Source: Cytophagales bacterium WSM2-2
Lineage (GTDB): Bacteria > Bacteroidota > Bacteroidia > Cytophagales > Cyclobacteriaceae
DNA: 64,000 nucleotides
Direction of reading: 5' to 3'
Assembly: GCA_015472025.1 (NCBI GenBank)
Contig: BNHL01000001.1
Span: 5,010,001 to 5,074,000 of the forward strand
In this document: one piece after another, positions 35,058-43,497 of the stretch
Layout of the letters: the number at the start of each line of letters is the position of its first letter
Position numbering within the stretch: position 1 is the stretch's first letter
The notes under the pieces: generated by a model
The model's input: only the letters and a program-made list of their open reading frames with translations
Told to the model about the DNA's origin: nothing
Databases searched by the model: none
Made by a program: the position numbers and the translations under genes

Positions 35058-36248
35058 TCATAGCACCCGTAAACTATTTAGGTGGTTAGCTACTTCCTCT
35101 TTAAACGGGAGGAAATTTATTTCAAAATTAAGGTATTGCTCAAAATCCCTCCGAGCTCTCTTTGAAAGTTCTTCATAAGATTTAGTGATCGCGAAAATCT
35201 GTTCCAAAAGACTCTGCTCTGTTATGTTAGAACAATGCATCCAGGAATATTTTTCAAATTCCACTTTCACCTCCTCACGATCATTGATGATAACGGGCAG
35301 CCCCACACAGGCATATTCAAATATTTTATTGGATGCAGTACTCATATTTCTCACCATAACATTATGATCTCCATAGATCGCTATTCCGACATGACAAGAC
35401 GAAGTTAACTCCGGCAAGTCCTTGTAAGCCATTCTTCCATAAAAGAAAAGCTTATCCTGCACACCGATTTTTTTTGCGAGCTGAAGGAGCTCCTGCTGAT
35501 AAGAGCTCTCAATGGGGCCCGCCAAATGAAGTTCGATGGAATGATCATCAATGATTGTTGGGAGTATATTGACAAAGCACTCTAACCGGATAGCTCGACT
35601 AATTTGCCCCTGAAAGATAAGCCGAAGCCGCTCTTTCTTCTGAAGACCCTCAGTCATAAATGCCCCATAAAAGCTCTTCGATGGATAATTAGGTAGAATA
35701 ACAGGTCTGTTTTTCAGAACTCCAATAGGAAAGAATTTAAGCCTCACTTCATTCGGAAGGGAAAAGAAAGTTAATCTTTTAAAAAATCTCAATTCGAGGA
35801 TTCTGAACAAGTTAGCTAAGCTTAATTTCGGCACCTCACCCTCAAAGAGCACATCGTGATTATGATACCAAATGATCGGGTTATTTTTCTTTACCGCTCT
35901 CCATACAAAAATATTGAATAGCACAAATGTGATGGGGTCATAAAATAAAAACAACTTTGGATTCTGCTCCAACGCAATTTTTCTTATCGACATTCCAAAC
36001 CTGAAATAGCCCCTAAGTTTTACAAGGAAAGGAAGCTTAATCACCTCCTCCGGATTAATAAAATCGCCCTGTGGAACTAACTCAACGTTGCCCGGGTAAC
36101 TCCAGTTACTTGTGATCACATTTCTCACCAGAATCTTTACCGTATCAAATAACGGGGCCAAGTGCTCTACTGCATTTAATGATGGCGGGTAAGCCTCAAT
36201 GTGAGAGTACATCGTAATTAACGCAATGTGCTTCTTAACTGGCTTCAT
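35058..36248 (-). CDS. Glycosyltransferase (GT-B, family 4-like)
   Basis: A 396-residue GT-B-like protein. The N-terminal domain contains 'IALITMYSHIEAYPPSLN' and 'NPIIWYHNHDVLFEG', and the C-terminal domain contains 'LIFQGQISRAIRLECFVNI', 'FFYGRMAYKDLPELTSSC' and 'SNKIFEYACVGLPVI', which includes the conserved donor-site Glu. It lies 4 bp after the SDR gene and 50 bp before the methyltransferase. Sugar specificity is unknown. Confidence 0.85.
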   Translation of the reverse strand: MKPVKKHIALITMYSHIEAYPPSLNAVEHLAPLFDTVKILVRNVITSNWSYPGNVELVPQGDFINPEEVIKLPFLVKLRGYFRFGMSIRKIALEQNPKLFLFYDPITFVLFNIFVWRAVKKNNPIIWYHNHDVLFEGEVPKLSLANLFRILELRFFKRLTFFSLPNEVRLKFFPIGVLKNRPVILPNYPSKSFYGAFMTEGLQKKERLRLIFQGQISRAIRLECFVNILPTIIDDHSIELHLAGPIESSYQQELLQLAKKIGVQDKLFFYGRMAYKDLPELTSSCHVGIAIYGDHNVMVRNMSTASNKIFEYACVGLPVIINDREEVKVEFEKYSWMHCSNITEQSLLEQIFAITKSYEELSKRARRDFEQYLNFEINFLPFKEEVANHLNSLRVL

Positions 36249-36252
36249 TCAC

Positions 36253-37179
36253 TTAATTAAAATGGCGATTGCAAAAGGAAATCAGGTCCTCTAATTCCAG
36301 TTGTACTCTATTCTGCGGCACAAACCCAATTGATTTAAGGCGATCCGGGAGAATCTGAAAATAAACCTCTGTTGTAGGCACATCGGGCGGCATAACTATG
36401 GGCACATTCACTCTTAATACCTTCTCTGCCACGAGCTTCACGAGCTCGCTCATTTCTTTAACAGTCACGGATTTTCCCGAAGATAAATTTAAGATACCAC
36501 CTGCTGAAGCATGACCTACCAAAAACACAATCGCGTCGATAACGTCAGTTAAAGTGATGAAATCCCGAAATTGACAGCCATTAGAGATCAGTTTGATTTG
36601 TTTGAAAGTTACCGCTTGCCGGCATATGTCATTTACAAGTAATGTCCAGCGATTCACGACTGGAAAGAGAGGCGGTCCGAAGGAGTTAGACATCCTGACA
36701 ACAATGCCTTGTATTTTTCCGGCATAATGCGCGGACATAATATAATCCTCGGCCGCACGATGTGTTATCGCATAAGGATGAGTCGGGAGTGTCAGGGTCT
36801 GCTCTGTAATTTCACCTGAAAGCGATTTTCCGTAAACATGAATCGTGGAGAAATAAATGATTCGCTGAACCCCGTTACGAATCGCATTCTCAAGAATTTG
36901 TCGGGTCTGATTAACGTTTACTTCGATTGCCTGTTCGGGGAATTTAACGGAATCAATTTCATTCAATGCGGCAAGGTGTATCACCGTGTCAACTCCTTTG
37001 GGAAAGGAATCAGTTTTCAGCAATAAGGCATGGTTTACAAATGAACTTTTGTTCAGGACATTGCACATTTCCCCACTCACCTCTCCTCGAGAGCTCACAA
37101 TAACGTCATAGGATTCTGAAAGTGCCAGTGACAATCTTCCACCGACATATCCCAGGCCACCTGTGATCAGTATTTTCAT
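36253..37179 (-). CDS. SDR-family nucleotide-sugar epimerase/reductase (probable CDP-sugar)
   Basis: A 308-residue extended SDR starting 'MKILITGGLGYVGGRL' (NAD(P) loop), with 'YFSTIHVYGKS' containing the active-site Ser/Thr. The catalytic pair reads Y136-A-I-T-H140: His replaces the usual Lys of YxxxK. It overlaps the RfbC-like gene by 4 bp and follows RfbF and RfbG, so a CDP-4-keto-6-deoxyhexose is the likely substrate, with reduction or epimerisation at C4. I infer the substrate from the operon; the His substitution leaves the catalytic mode open. Confidence 0.8.
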   Translation of the reverse strand: MKILITGGLGYVGGRLSLALSESYDVIVSSRGEVSGEMCNVLNKSSFVNHALLLKTDSFPKGVDTVIHLAALNEIDSVKFPEQAIEVNVNQTRQILENAIRNGVQRIIYFSTIHVYGKSLSGEITEQTLTLPTHPYAITHRAAEDYIMSAHYAGKIQGIVVRMSNSFGPPLFPVVNRWTLLVNDICRQAVTFKQIKLISNGCQFRDFITLTDVIDAIVFLVGHASAGGILNLSSGKSVTVKEMSELVKLVAEKVLRVNVPIVMPPDVPTTEVYFQILPDRLKSIGFVPQNRVQLELEDLISFCNRHFN

Positions 37180-37622
37180 CTTTGAAATGTCGGGTATATT
37201 ATTTTTCCTGTGGCTACAGGAATATTTTCAGCTTCAGTCGGATCGTGCTCAATCGATGCCAGATTAAGCAGCAAGTTTGATCCTACTCCTATGCCCTCAA
37301 ATGCGACCCACAACTCAGGGTAAATCGTCAACCGGGAATAATTATCAGACGGAGACAATACAATATCAAAGTAATCTCCCCGAGTATCACTTTCAAGCCT
37401 ATCGTCAAATACTACAAGTCGAATTTTTCCAACAACTACTATCAGGTTTAAGATCATCTGGCGATGCTTCTTCCATCCTTTAATGGCGCCCTCTTTTACT
37501 TCTGAAAAATAGGCCTCGCCAAAAGTCAAGAATTCAGGGTCGCTTCTTCTCATCGCGTGCAGCACATTACCCTGATCTACCGGAATTATCTTCAAAGGGG
37601 TTACGACTACTCCTTCAATCAT
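37176..37622 (-). CDS. RfbC-like cupin, 3,5-epimerase family (possibly non-catalytic)
   Basis: A 148-residue cupin-fold protein related to dTDP-4-dehydrorhamnose 3,5-epimerase. The conserved core is 'GAIKGWKKHRQMILNLIVVVG' split across the active site. In RmlC-type enzymes the RGLH motif supplies a catalytic His, while here the matching position is Lys51, with a His at 53. I chose ATG 37622 because it overlaps the rfbG stop by 4 bp (ATGA); the ATG at 37634 adds four residues. Its place between rfbG and the SDR suggests action on CDP-4-keto-6-deoxyglucose, but epimerase activity is uncertain given the missing His. Confidence 0.78.
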   Translation of the reverse strand: MIEGVVVTPLKIIPVDQGNVLHAMRRSDPEFLTFGEAYFSEVKEGAIKGWKKHRQMILNLIVVVGKIRLVVFDDRLESDTRGDYFDIVLSPSDNYSRLTIYPELWVAFEGIGVGSNLLLNLASIEHDPTEAENIPVATGKIIYPTFQR

Positions 37623-38749
37623 TTCTGTGTCCATTGCAATTTCTTCTCTGTTGCCAGTCGAGTATACTCGTCAATCTGATTACTCGTAAAATCAAATATC
37701 TCAGCCTCGTTCCGGGATGAATAAAAATACCGGTACCAGAGTGCCGTAAATTCTGCAGCTTGATTAAACTCAAGTACAGGTTTCCAATTCAGGAAATGAA
37801 GTGCTTTATCACAATTCAGTTTGAGCAAACCAGCTTCGTGAAAATTTTGAATGGTATTGAGCACAAAGAATTCTTTCAATGTCCCCAGATTCCAGAATGA
37901 AGATATTTTCTCCAGTAACTCAAACACCGTGTGGCTTTGATCTGCATTCGGTCCAAAATTAAAAGCTTCACCATGGCTTTTCTCCGGTTGTTGCGAAAGG
38001 ATTTGTGCGCTCCTTAAGTATCCGCTAAGCGGCTCCAGCACGTGCTGCCATGGTCGTGTTGCATTTGGGTTTCTCAATTCCACAGCGTTGCCTTTGACCC
38101 AGGCCCTGATGCAGTCGGGTACAATCCTGCTAACAGCCCAATCGCCACCCCCAATCACATTTCCAGCTCTCACGGAGGTAATTCTTATATGACTATTGCT
38201 CTTAGCAAAAAAAGAATGAAAGTAAGTTTTCACCATTAGCTCTGCAGCACCTTTTGAAGCACTGTAAGGATCTTTTCCACCCAGTGGATCATTTTCACGG
38301 TAACCCCAGGTCCATTCAACGTTGTCATAGCATTTATCACTTGTGATAATTACAGCACAACAGGGAGTTTCCAGCGACCTAAGTGCTTCCAGTATATTAG
38401 CCGTGCCGATCACGTTGCTGGTAATGGTCTCTATTGGATTGCTATACGACAAAGAAACAATAGGCTGCGCTGCCATATGGAATAAAAAATCTGGCTTCTC
38501 TTCAGTGAAGATCTTTTTTATGCCTCCGAGGTCACGGATATCCTGTTCATAATGTGTAAGTTTATTTTTTAGATCGAGGGAATAAAACATCGAAGGATCC
38601 GTAGGTACATCTTTCGAAATCCCGACCACCTTCGCGCCCAATTTTAAAAGCCATACCGTGAGCCACGCACCCTTAAATCCGGTATTACCCGTGACGATCA
38701 CCTTTTTATTTAAAAAAACACTACCGAATTTCAATTCCATACCTTCCAT
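37619..38749 (-). CDS. rfbG: CDP-glucose 4,6-dehydratase
   Basis: Converts CDP-glucose to CDP-4-keto-6-deoxyglucose. The 376-residue SDR has the NAD site 'VTGNTGFKGAWL', the active-site Thr/Ser in 'VIITSDKCYDN' and YxxxK in 'DPYSASKGAAE'. 'YDNVEWTWGYRE' and 'GGKDPY' are typical of this enzyme rather than dTDP-glucose dehydratase. It overlaps rfbF by up to 19 bp; an ATG at 38740 would shorten the protein by three residues. The rfbF-rfbG pair is complete, but no rfbH (E1 dehydrase) is present, so a 3,6-dideoxy sugar is not expected from this window alone. Confidence 0.92.
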   Translation of the reverse strand: MEGMELKFGSVFLNKKVIVTGNTGFKGAWLTVWLLKLGAKVVGISKDVPTDPSMFYSLDLKNKLTHYEQDIRDLGGIKKIFTEEKPDFLFHMAAQPIVSLSYSNPIETITSNVIGTANILEALRSLETPCCAVIITSDKCYDNVEWTWGYRENDPLGGKDPYSASKGAAELMVKTYFHSFFAKSNSHIRITSVRAGNVIGGGDWAVSRIVPDCIRAWVKGNAVELRNPNATRPWQHVLEPLSGYLRSAQILSQQPEKSHGEAFNFGPNADQSHTVFELLEKISSFWNLGTLKEFFVLNTIQNFHEAGLLKLNCDKALHFLNWKPVLEFNQAAEFTALWYRYFYSSRNEAEIFDFTSNQIDEYTRLATEKKLQWTQK

Positions 38750-39504
38750 TTTGGATTATTTCCAGACCAAAGTTCATTCAATTGATTTTTATCCCGCAAG
38801 GTATCCATGCATTTCCAAAAACCTTCATGCTTGTAAGAATAAAGCTGTTCCTCTGCCGCCAGTTTTTCCAAAGGCTCTCTTTCAAAAATAGTATCATCAC
38901 CTGAAATGTAATTCATTACTTCAGGTTGACATACAAAGAAACCTCCATTGATCCAGGTGCCGTCACCTTTCGGCTTTTCCATAAATGAGTTAACCTTATC
39001 CGATTCACCAAACGACAAAGCTCCAAACCTCCCTTCAGGTTGTACGGAAGTCATCGTAATCAATTTCTTGTGCGACTTGTGAAACTGCACAGTCCTGGAA
39101 ATATCTATATCTGCAACGCCATCACCATAAGTAAGTAGAAATGGTTCATTATTTATAAATTCTTTCGCCCGTTTTATTCGTCCGCCAGTCATTGTATTGA
39201 CTCCCGTGTCAAGCAAAGTAATTTTCCAGGGCTCTGATTTATTGGTATGCACGTCCATCTTATTCGTAAGAAGATCAATGGTCACATCACTTTGATGGAG
39301 GTAATAGTTAAAAAAATACTCTTTTATCTGGTAGCCCTTGTAGCCTAAAAGAACGATAAAATCATTAAAGCCATAGTGGGAATACATTTTCATGATGTGC
39401 CACAAGATGGGCTTCCCCCCTATTTCAGCCATAGGTTTAGGGCGCGTCTCCGTCTCTTCACTAAGTCTGGTACCAAAGCCGCCGGACAGTAATAACACTT
39501 TCAT
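38731..39504 (-). CDS. rfbF: Glucose-1-phosphate cytidylyltransferase
   Basis: Makes CDP-glucose from glucose-1-phosphate and CTP. The 257-residue protein starts with the nucleotidyltransferase loop 'LLLSGGFGTRLSEETETRPKP' and continues 'EIGGKPILWHIMKMYSHYG', the signature of RfbF. 'LTYGDGVADIDI' and 'WINGGFFVC' are also present. It is directly followed by rfbG with overlapping ends. Length and motifs are normal. Confidence 0.95.
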   Translation of the reverse strand: MKVLLLSGGFGTRLSEETETRPKPMAEIGGKPILWHIMKMYSHYGFNDFIVLLGYKGYQIKEYFFNYYLHQSDVTIDLLTNKMDVHTNKSEPWKITLLDTGVNTMTGGRIKRAKEFINNEPFLLTYGDGVADIDISRTVQFHKSHKKLITMTSVQPEGRFGALSFGESDKVNSFMEKPKGDGTWINGGFFVCQPEVMNYISGDDTIFEREPLEKLAAEEQLYSYKHEGFWKCMDTLRDKNQLNELWSGNNPKWKVWN

Positions 39505-39514
39505 AATTTTTTCT

Positions 39515-40219
39515 TTATTTCTTCAAAAATTTTATCGATAGTTCTTTGCTCAGGAAGATCATATTACAATTGAAAATTTTTAAAAGATCGAAATCCTGGG
39601 CCAACAGCTTATTAAAACTTTCCTTTTCTTCTTCAGAGTCATATTCCAAACAAACGATCAATGATTTTTTCAACGTTAGCCTGGCGCCCTCTAGTACTTT
39701 ATCAGTCAATCCCTCCACGTCAATACTGAGGAGACTAATAAATGAAAACTCCATACTCGCCAAGGCAAAATCAAGCGGCATGACAGGAATATATTGTGTT
39801 TTGTAGAGATTAATACCTCTGTTATTTGAAAAAGAGCTGATGACGGGTGTTTTAGAAATAAAAAATTTCAAGACCGAAGGCTCGTTGCTGCATCCGATGG
39901 TCAATGTTGTGTCACGCTTACGATAGGCACGGAATAAACCAATCAATTCACTGTTAGGTTCAATTACCACACCGGATAGTCCATTTCGATACAGGAGAAA
40001 GGTATTCGAAATATCTGTCGGGTGATTGGCCCCGACATCAACATAGATTGACCCATCCAGAACATGATTTCTCAACGTATTCCATATGAAGATATCCTCT
40101 TTATACTGGGAATAAGATGCTCGTGCGGGCATCACCGAATCCATGAATGCCACAGCCTTCCGCTTAAACTTTCCAAGAAAAGGTAAATGGTTAGCAATTG
40201 TTTTTTTTAGCATCTGCAA
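39515..40219 (-). CDS. FkbM-family methyltransferase
   Basis: A 234-residue SAM methyltransferase of the FkbM family, which O-methylates sugars and polyketides. Motifs are 'YVDVGANHPTDISNT' (SAM loop), 'GVVIEPNSELI' and 'LLSIDVEGLTDKVLEGA'. It probably methylates one sugar of the exported glycan. The gene lies 10 bp before rfbF in the same direction. A second ATG two codons in (40213) is equally plausible as start. Confidence 0.88.
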   Translation of the reverse strand: MQMLKKTIANHLPFLGKFKRKAVAFMDSVMPARASYSQYKEDIFIWNTLRNHVLDGSIYVDVGANHPTDISNTFLLYRNGLSGVVIEPNSELIGLFRAYRKRDTTLTIGCSNEPSVLKFFISKTPVISSFSNNRGINLYKTQYIPVMPLDFALASMEFSFISLLSIDVEGLTDKVLEGARLTLKKSLIVCLEYDSEEEKESFNKLLAQDFDLLKIFNCNMIFLSKELSIKFLKK

Positions 40220-40252
40220 AACAATGAATTTAGAATCATAACATAGGAATGG

Positions 40253-41359
40253 TCAGTTACCTTCGGCCAAAGGAGCCTGACGTCTCCTAAAGTAAGGTGC
40301 TTCAAATAGTTTATATGACAGGGCTGAAACAGGTACAAGTAATACAACTGAAAGTACAAAAGTAAAATTAACCAGAAGAAATGGATGAGCGTCAATTTTT
40401 GATTTAACCAGCATTGTTAACCATTCCGCTATCAACCAATGCCAAAGGTACATACTGTACGAATACTTCCCGATTGAAGTCAGGAGTGGAAATTCAAGAA
40501 ATTTGGCTATGCCAGAACGAAAAGACAGGGCGCTTAAAATGACGATGGCATAGCCTCCTGAAAGAAGAAAAATATCAAATGCTTTAGAGCAAATACCTAT
40601 CCAATCAGCCCTGTTATGAAAATTAGCGCTAAGCAATATCCGTCCTGCTATCGCTACACCTAAACCCAGGATAAAAACACCCCAGTTCCCCGCTGTCTTT
40701 TTGCCGGATAAAAAAATATGCGCTACTATTATTCCCATGACAAATTCAATCAACCTGCAAGGCAGTGAAAAACTAACAAGATTAAAATTGTCAGGCGATA
40801 GCAGCACTGCTGCGATAAACCGGAAGGCCAGGCTTACTATAACAATCCCTGAGATTACTCTTGTGAAAGGATATTTATTTATAAGGATGAGCAGGAATGG
40901 CAATAATAAATAGAATTGCCACTCGGTGTATAAGGACCAAAAATGGGGAGCATATTGAGTTCCTTCATCAAAGAAATTACGCACAAATAAAAAATTCTTT
41001 AGTGCATACACCCAGTCAAAATTCGTTACTGAAAATCCAACCGCTACAAGGCCATACACGATTATCGCAACATAAAATGCCGGGGCAATTCTAAACCATC
41101 TTTTTTTCAGATAACCTCGGACCCATGGCCAAGTTATATCAGACTTTGACCTGGAAGTATACATGAGATACATACAAAATCCGCTGATCACAAAAAAAAG
41201 ATCAACACCATTACCCAAAAAAGAAATAGGCTGTGCAATATTCACGTGAAATAAAACGAAGCCAGGATTGGCATAGAACATCCAAATATGAGCCCAAAGT
41301 ACTCCGAGCACGGCTATTGCTCTGAACCCATCAAGTATTTTTATTCGCTGATTATCCAT
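40253..41359 (-). CDS. Membrane O-acyltransferase, acyltransferase-3 (OafA/YrhL) family
   Basis: A 368-residue polytopic protein with about ten membrane segments. It starts 'RIKILDGFRAIAVLGVLWAHIW', where the His is the family's conserved catalytic residue, followed by 'GVDLFFVISGFCMYL'. Such enzymes move acetyl or other acyl groups across the inner membrane onto polysaccharides. A second member of the family is encoded directly upstream. Which sugar is modified is unknown. Confidence 0.9.
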   Translation of the reverse strand: MDNQRIKILDGFRAIAVLGVLWAHIWMFYANPGFVLFHVNIAQPISFLGNGVDLFFVISGFCMYLMYTSRSKSDITWPWVRGYLKKRWFRIAPAFYVAIIVYGLVAVGFSVTNFDWVYALKNFLFVRNFFDEGTQYAPHFWSLYTEWQFYLLLPFLLILINKYPFTRVISGIVIVSLAFRFIAAVLLSPDNFNLVSFSLPCRLIEFVMGIIVAHIFLSGKKTAGNWGVFILGLGVAIAGRILLSANFHNRADWIGICSKAFDIFLLSGGYAIVILSALSFRSGIAKFLEFPLLTSIGKYSYSMYLWHWLIAEWLTMLVKSKIDAHPFLLVNFTFVLSVVLLVPVSALSYKLFEAPYFRRRQAPLAEGN

Positions 41360-41379
41360 TGCAACTAACTATATAATTT

Positions 41380-42462
41380 TTATTGCGGCCTGAGACGGCT
41401 TTGTCTAAATTTTTCAACTGGACTTGATATATATTTATTTAACAATAGGCTAAATAGTATGGAACAAATGGCCAGAGTTGTTCCCCTGCTTATCAATTTA
41501 GGGAAGTGATCATTCATCACTGCATAGAAAACAAGCATGTGAGAAATGTAGATTGGATAGGATAGATCACCCAATCTTGTGTCCCATTTTAAGTTCTTAG
41601 TAAAGCTAAATATCAATGGAATCGAAAGAGTCAGCAAAATAAAGAAGAATGGATACTTATCGGAAAAATGCCAAAAATCGTAAAACAGTATTAGCAAAGA
41701 AATAACTGTTAATGCGACTACTGAAATTAGTTTATCAAAACGCCATTTTTTCTTTAACCTATATAGTTTGTAACTGACTGAACCAAGAAGGAAAAACATT
41801 AACTCAGCAGGGAAGAAACGATACGTCCATGGATCATGGTCAAGGCCAAATTGGGGTAACACCATCTTAACTAAGAATGAGGCCACCAATACGATGAATA
41901 TCATAAAATTCCTCCTCACAATAAAAGGGGCAATCAGATAAAAAATGATTTCAATACCCAAAGTCCATGCCTGTGGAACAAGTAAAAATGAAGTGAGTTG
42001 AGGTTGGGTTTTTGAAAAGTCAGATGTAAAAAAAAATTGACCCGTTTGAGTGTCAATACCTAAAAACATTATGGCATCCTGACCTACCAAAGCCAAATTG
42101 GTTATGACTAGGTAACTAATACTGAAGAAACTCATATTGCCATATTGATGGTAATAGTCAAAATAAGAATGCAGTTTACCAGCAAAAGAATTAGCAATAA
42201 GTGAGCCTAATGATAATAGCAGGATCAAAGTGACGATTGCCCAATAGATTGGGTACAACTTAAGAAGTCGATTTGAAATAAACAGTCTGTATGAATTATT
42301 TATATCAATGTATTTTTCATTTAGAATTAATGTCATGTAAAAACCAGAAATGATATAAAAGGCCTCCACAGCCACCTGTCCGCCCACGAAAGTAGTCCCT
42401 ATAATCGGGCCCGCATGAGTTGCAACTACAGACAAGGCCAATAACAATCGTAAGATTCCCAT
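41380..42462 (-). CDS. Membrane O-acyltransferase, acyltransferase-3 family
   Basis: A 360-residue polytopic protein of the same superfamily as its downstream neighbour but clearly a different branch. Its start 'MGILRLLLALSVVATHAGPI' has the conserved His, then 'GGQVAVEAFYIISGFYMTLIL' and 'LKLYPIYW'. The C-terminal half contains 'GDLSYPIYISHMLVFY', typical of the family. Two tandem enzymes suggest acylation at two sites or with two acyl groups. Confidence 0.88.
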   Translation of the reverse strand: MGILRLLLALSVVATHAGPIIGTTFVGGQVAVEAFYIISGFYMTLILNEKYIDINNSYRLFISNRLLKLYPIYWAIVTLILLLSLGSLIANSFAGKLHSYFDYYHQYGNMSFFSISYLVITNLALVGQDAIMFLGIDTQTGQFFFTSDFSKTQPQLTSFLLVPQAWTLGIEIIFYLIAPFIVRRNFMIFIVLVASFLVKMVLPQFGLDHDPWTYRFFPAELMFFLLGSVSYKLYRLKKKWRFDKLISVVALTVISLLILFYDFWHFSDKYPFFFILLTLSIPLIFSFTKNLKWDTRLGDLSYPIYISHMLVFYAVMNDHFPKLISRGTTLAICSILFSLLLNKYISSPVEKFRQSRLRPQ

Positions 42463-42484
42463 AGATTTGTCAACCTAAATTCCT

Positions 42485-43357
42485 TCAATTACCCGCTGAT
42501 TTAAACCCACGTAATGCTCCTTCATAGATTTCGCAATCAACTCTAAGCGGTTCATGTATATGATCCGGATGCATGATAATGGGGGCTTGAGACAAAAAAC
42601 CCGCCCAATATCCAAATGTACTGGCGGCTGACGTGACGATAATTTTACTCTTACTCAAGAGTAACAAATCGATCATATCATTGTTGCCTTCCACAAGTTG
42701 AATATTATCGAGGCTAAGCAACTCGCTCAATTCGTTTTTGTATCCATCGCTAAAAACAGATACGGGCAGTGAAGTTCCATGAATTTTACGAATAGATTGA
42801 ATTGTGCTAATGAAGTAGTCCATGGGAGTCCGTGTGCCCCCGGTCTCTTTGAAGTCCTGTCCTGCCGCCAGTTTTTTAAAGTCCCCCATCCTCACATGTA
42901 CTCCGATCGTTGGAACTTTCAAGGTGCTCAGCCTTTTTTTGATCTCCTCGGAAAGGACTTGCCAGAACAAATCCAAAACGAGCATTCTATTATTTTTCAA
43001 TTGGTTAAAATAATCACTCCAGTGGGGAATCTTACTGAAGAAATAGGTACTCGTTTTATCATCACTTAATTGGAGGAGTGGCTCTTCAACTACCCGGGTA
43101 TTTTTCAAGATACGGTCAACTTTCCATCGGTCGATCAAATCTCCAATGACGCTTTTCTGAAAGTTGAAATAATTGGTGTAGTATCTTTTGGATTTCTCTC
43201 CTCGCAAATAGACACCCAGGTTAACCTGATGGTAGTTTGTTATTATCAAAGGCAATTGATTCAGGCTGGAGAATACATGTGCTTTCATCAGCGGAAACAA
43301 CTGATTACCGAGACCTGCCTTAGGCAATTTGCATATAACTATTCCGGATTTTTTCAC
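42485..43357 (-). CDS. Alpha-1,2-fucosyltransferase-like glycosyltransferase (GT11)
   Basis: A 290-residue protein with the GT11 signatures: 'KAGLGNQLFPLMKAH' at the N-terminus, 'GVHVRMGDFKKL' (the HxRxGD nucleotide-binding motif) in the middle and 'LLLSKSKIIVTSAASTFGYW' near the C-terminus. GT11 enzymes normally transfer L-fucose from GDP-fucose; no GDP-fucose synthesis genes are in the window, so the donor could be made elsewhere or differ. The gene is separated by 140 bp from the next upstream gene, with nothing else recognisable in that gap. Confidence 0.8.
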   Translation of the reverse strand: MKKSGIVICKLPKAGLGNQLFPLMKAHVFSSLNQLPLIITNYHQVNLGVYLRGEKSKRYYTNYFNFQKSVIGDLIDRWKVDRILKNTRVVEEPLLQLSDDKTSTYFFSKIPHWSDYFNQLKNNRMLVLDLFWQVLSEEIKKRLSTLKVPTIGVHVRMGDFKKLAAGQDFKETGGTRTPMDYFISTIQSIRKIHGTSLPVSVFSDGYKNELSELLSLDNIQLVEGNNDMIDLLLLSKSKIIVTSAASTFGYWAGFLSQAPIIMHPDHIHEPLRVDCEIYEGALRGFKSAGN

Positions 43358-43497
43358 TTCAAAATTTTGGCTGCCCTCTCCGCTTTTATGATAAGATATT
43401 GAGTATTGAAATCAGAGAAGGTACAACTATAAAGACATACAAATATGGCGTAATTGGTCAAGTGAAAAGCAACTCGCATATCAAAAAATCTACATTT

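Noticed and set aside
37176-37622. Part of a dTDP-rhamnose (rml) operon
   Set aside because: No rmlA, rmlB or rmlD is present in the window, and the adjacent genes are CDP-glucose specific (rfbF, rfbG).
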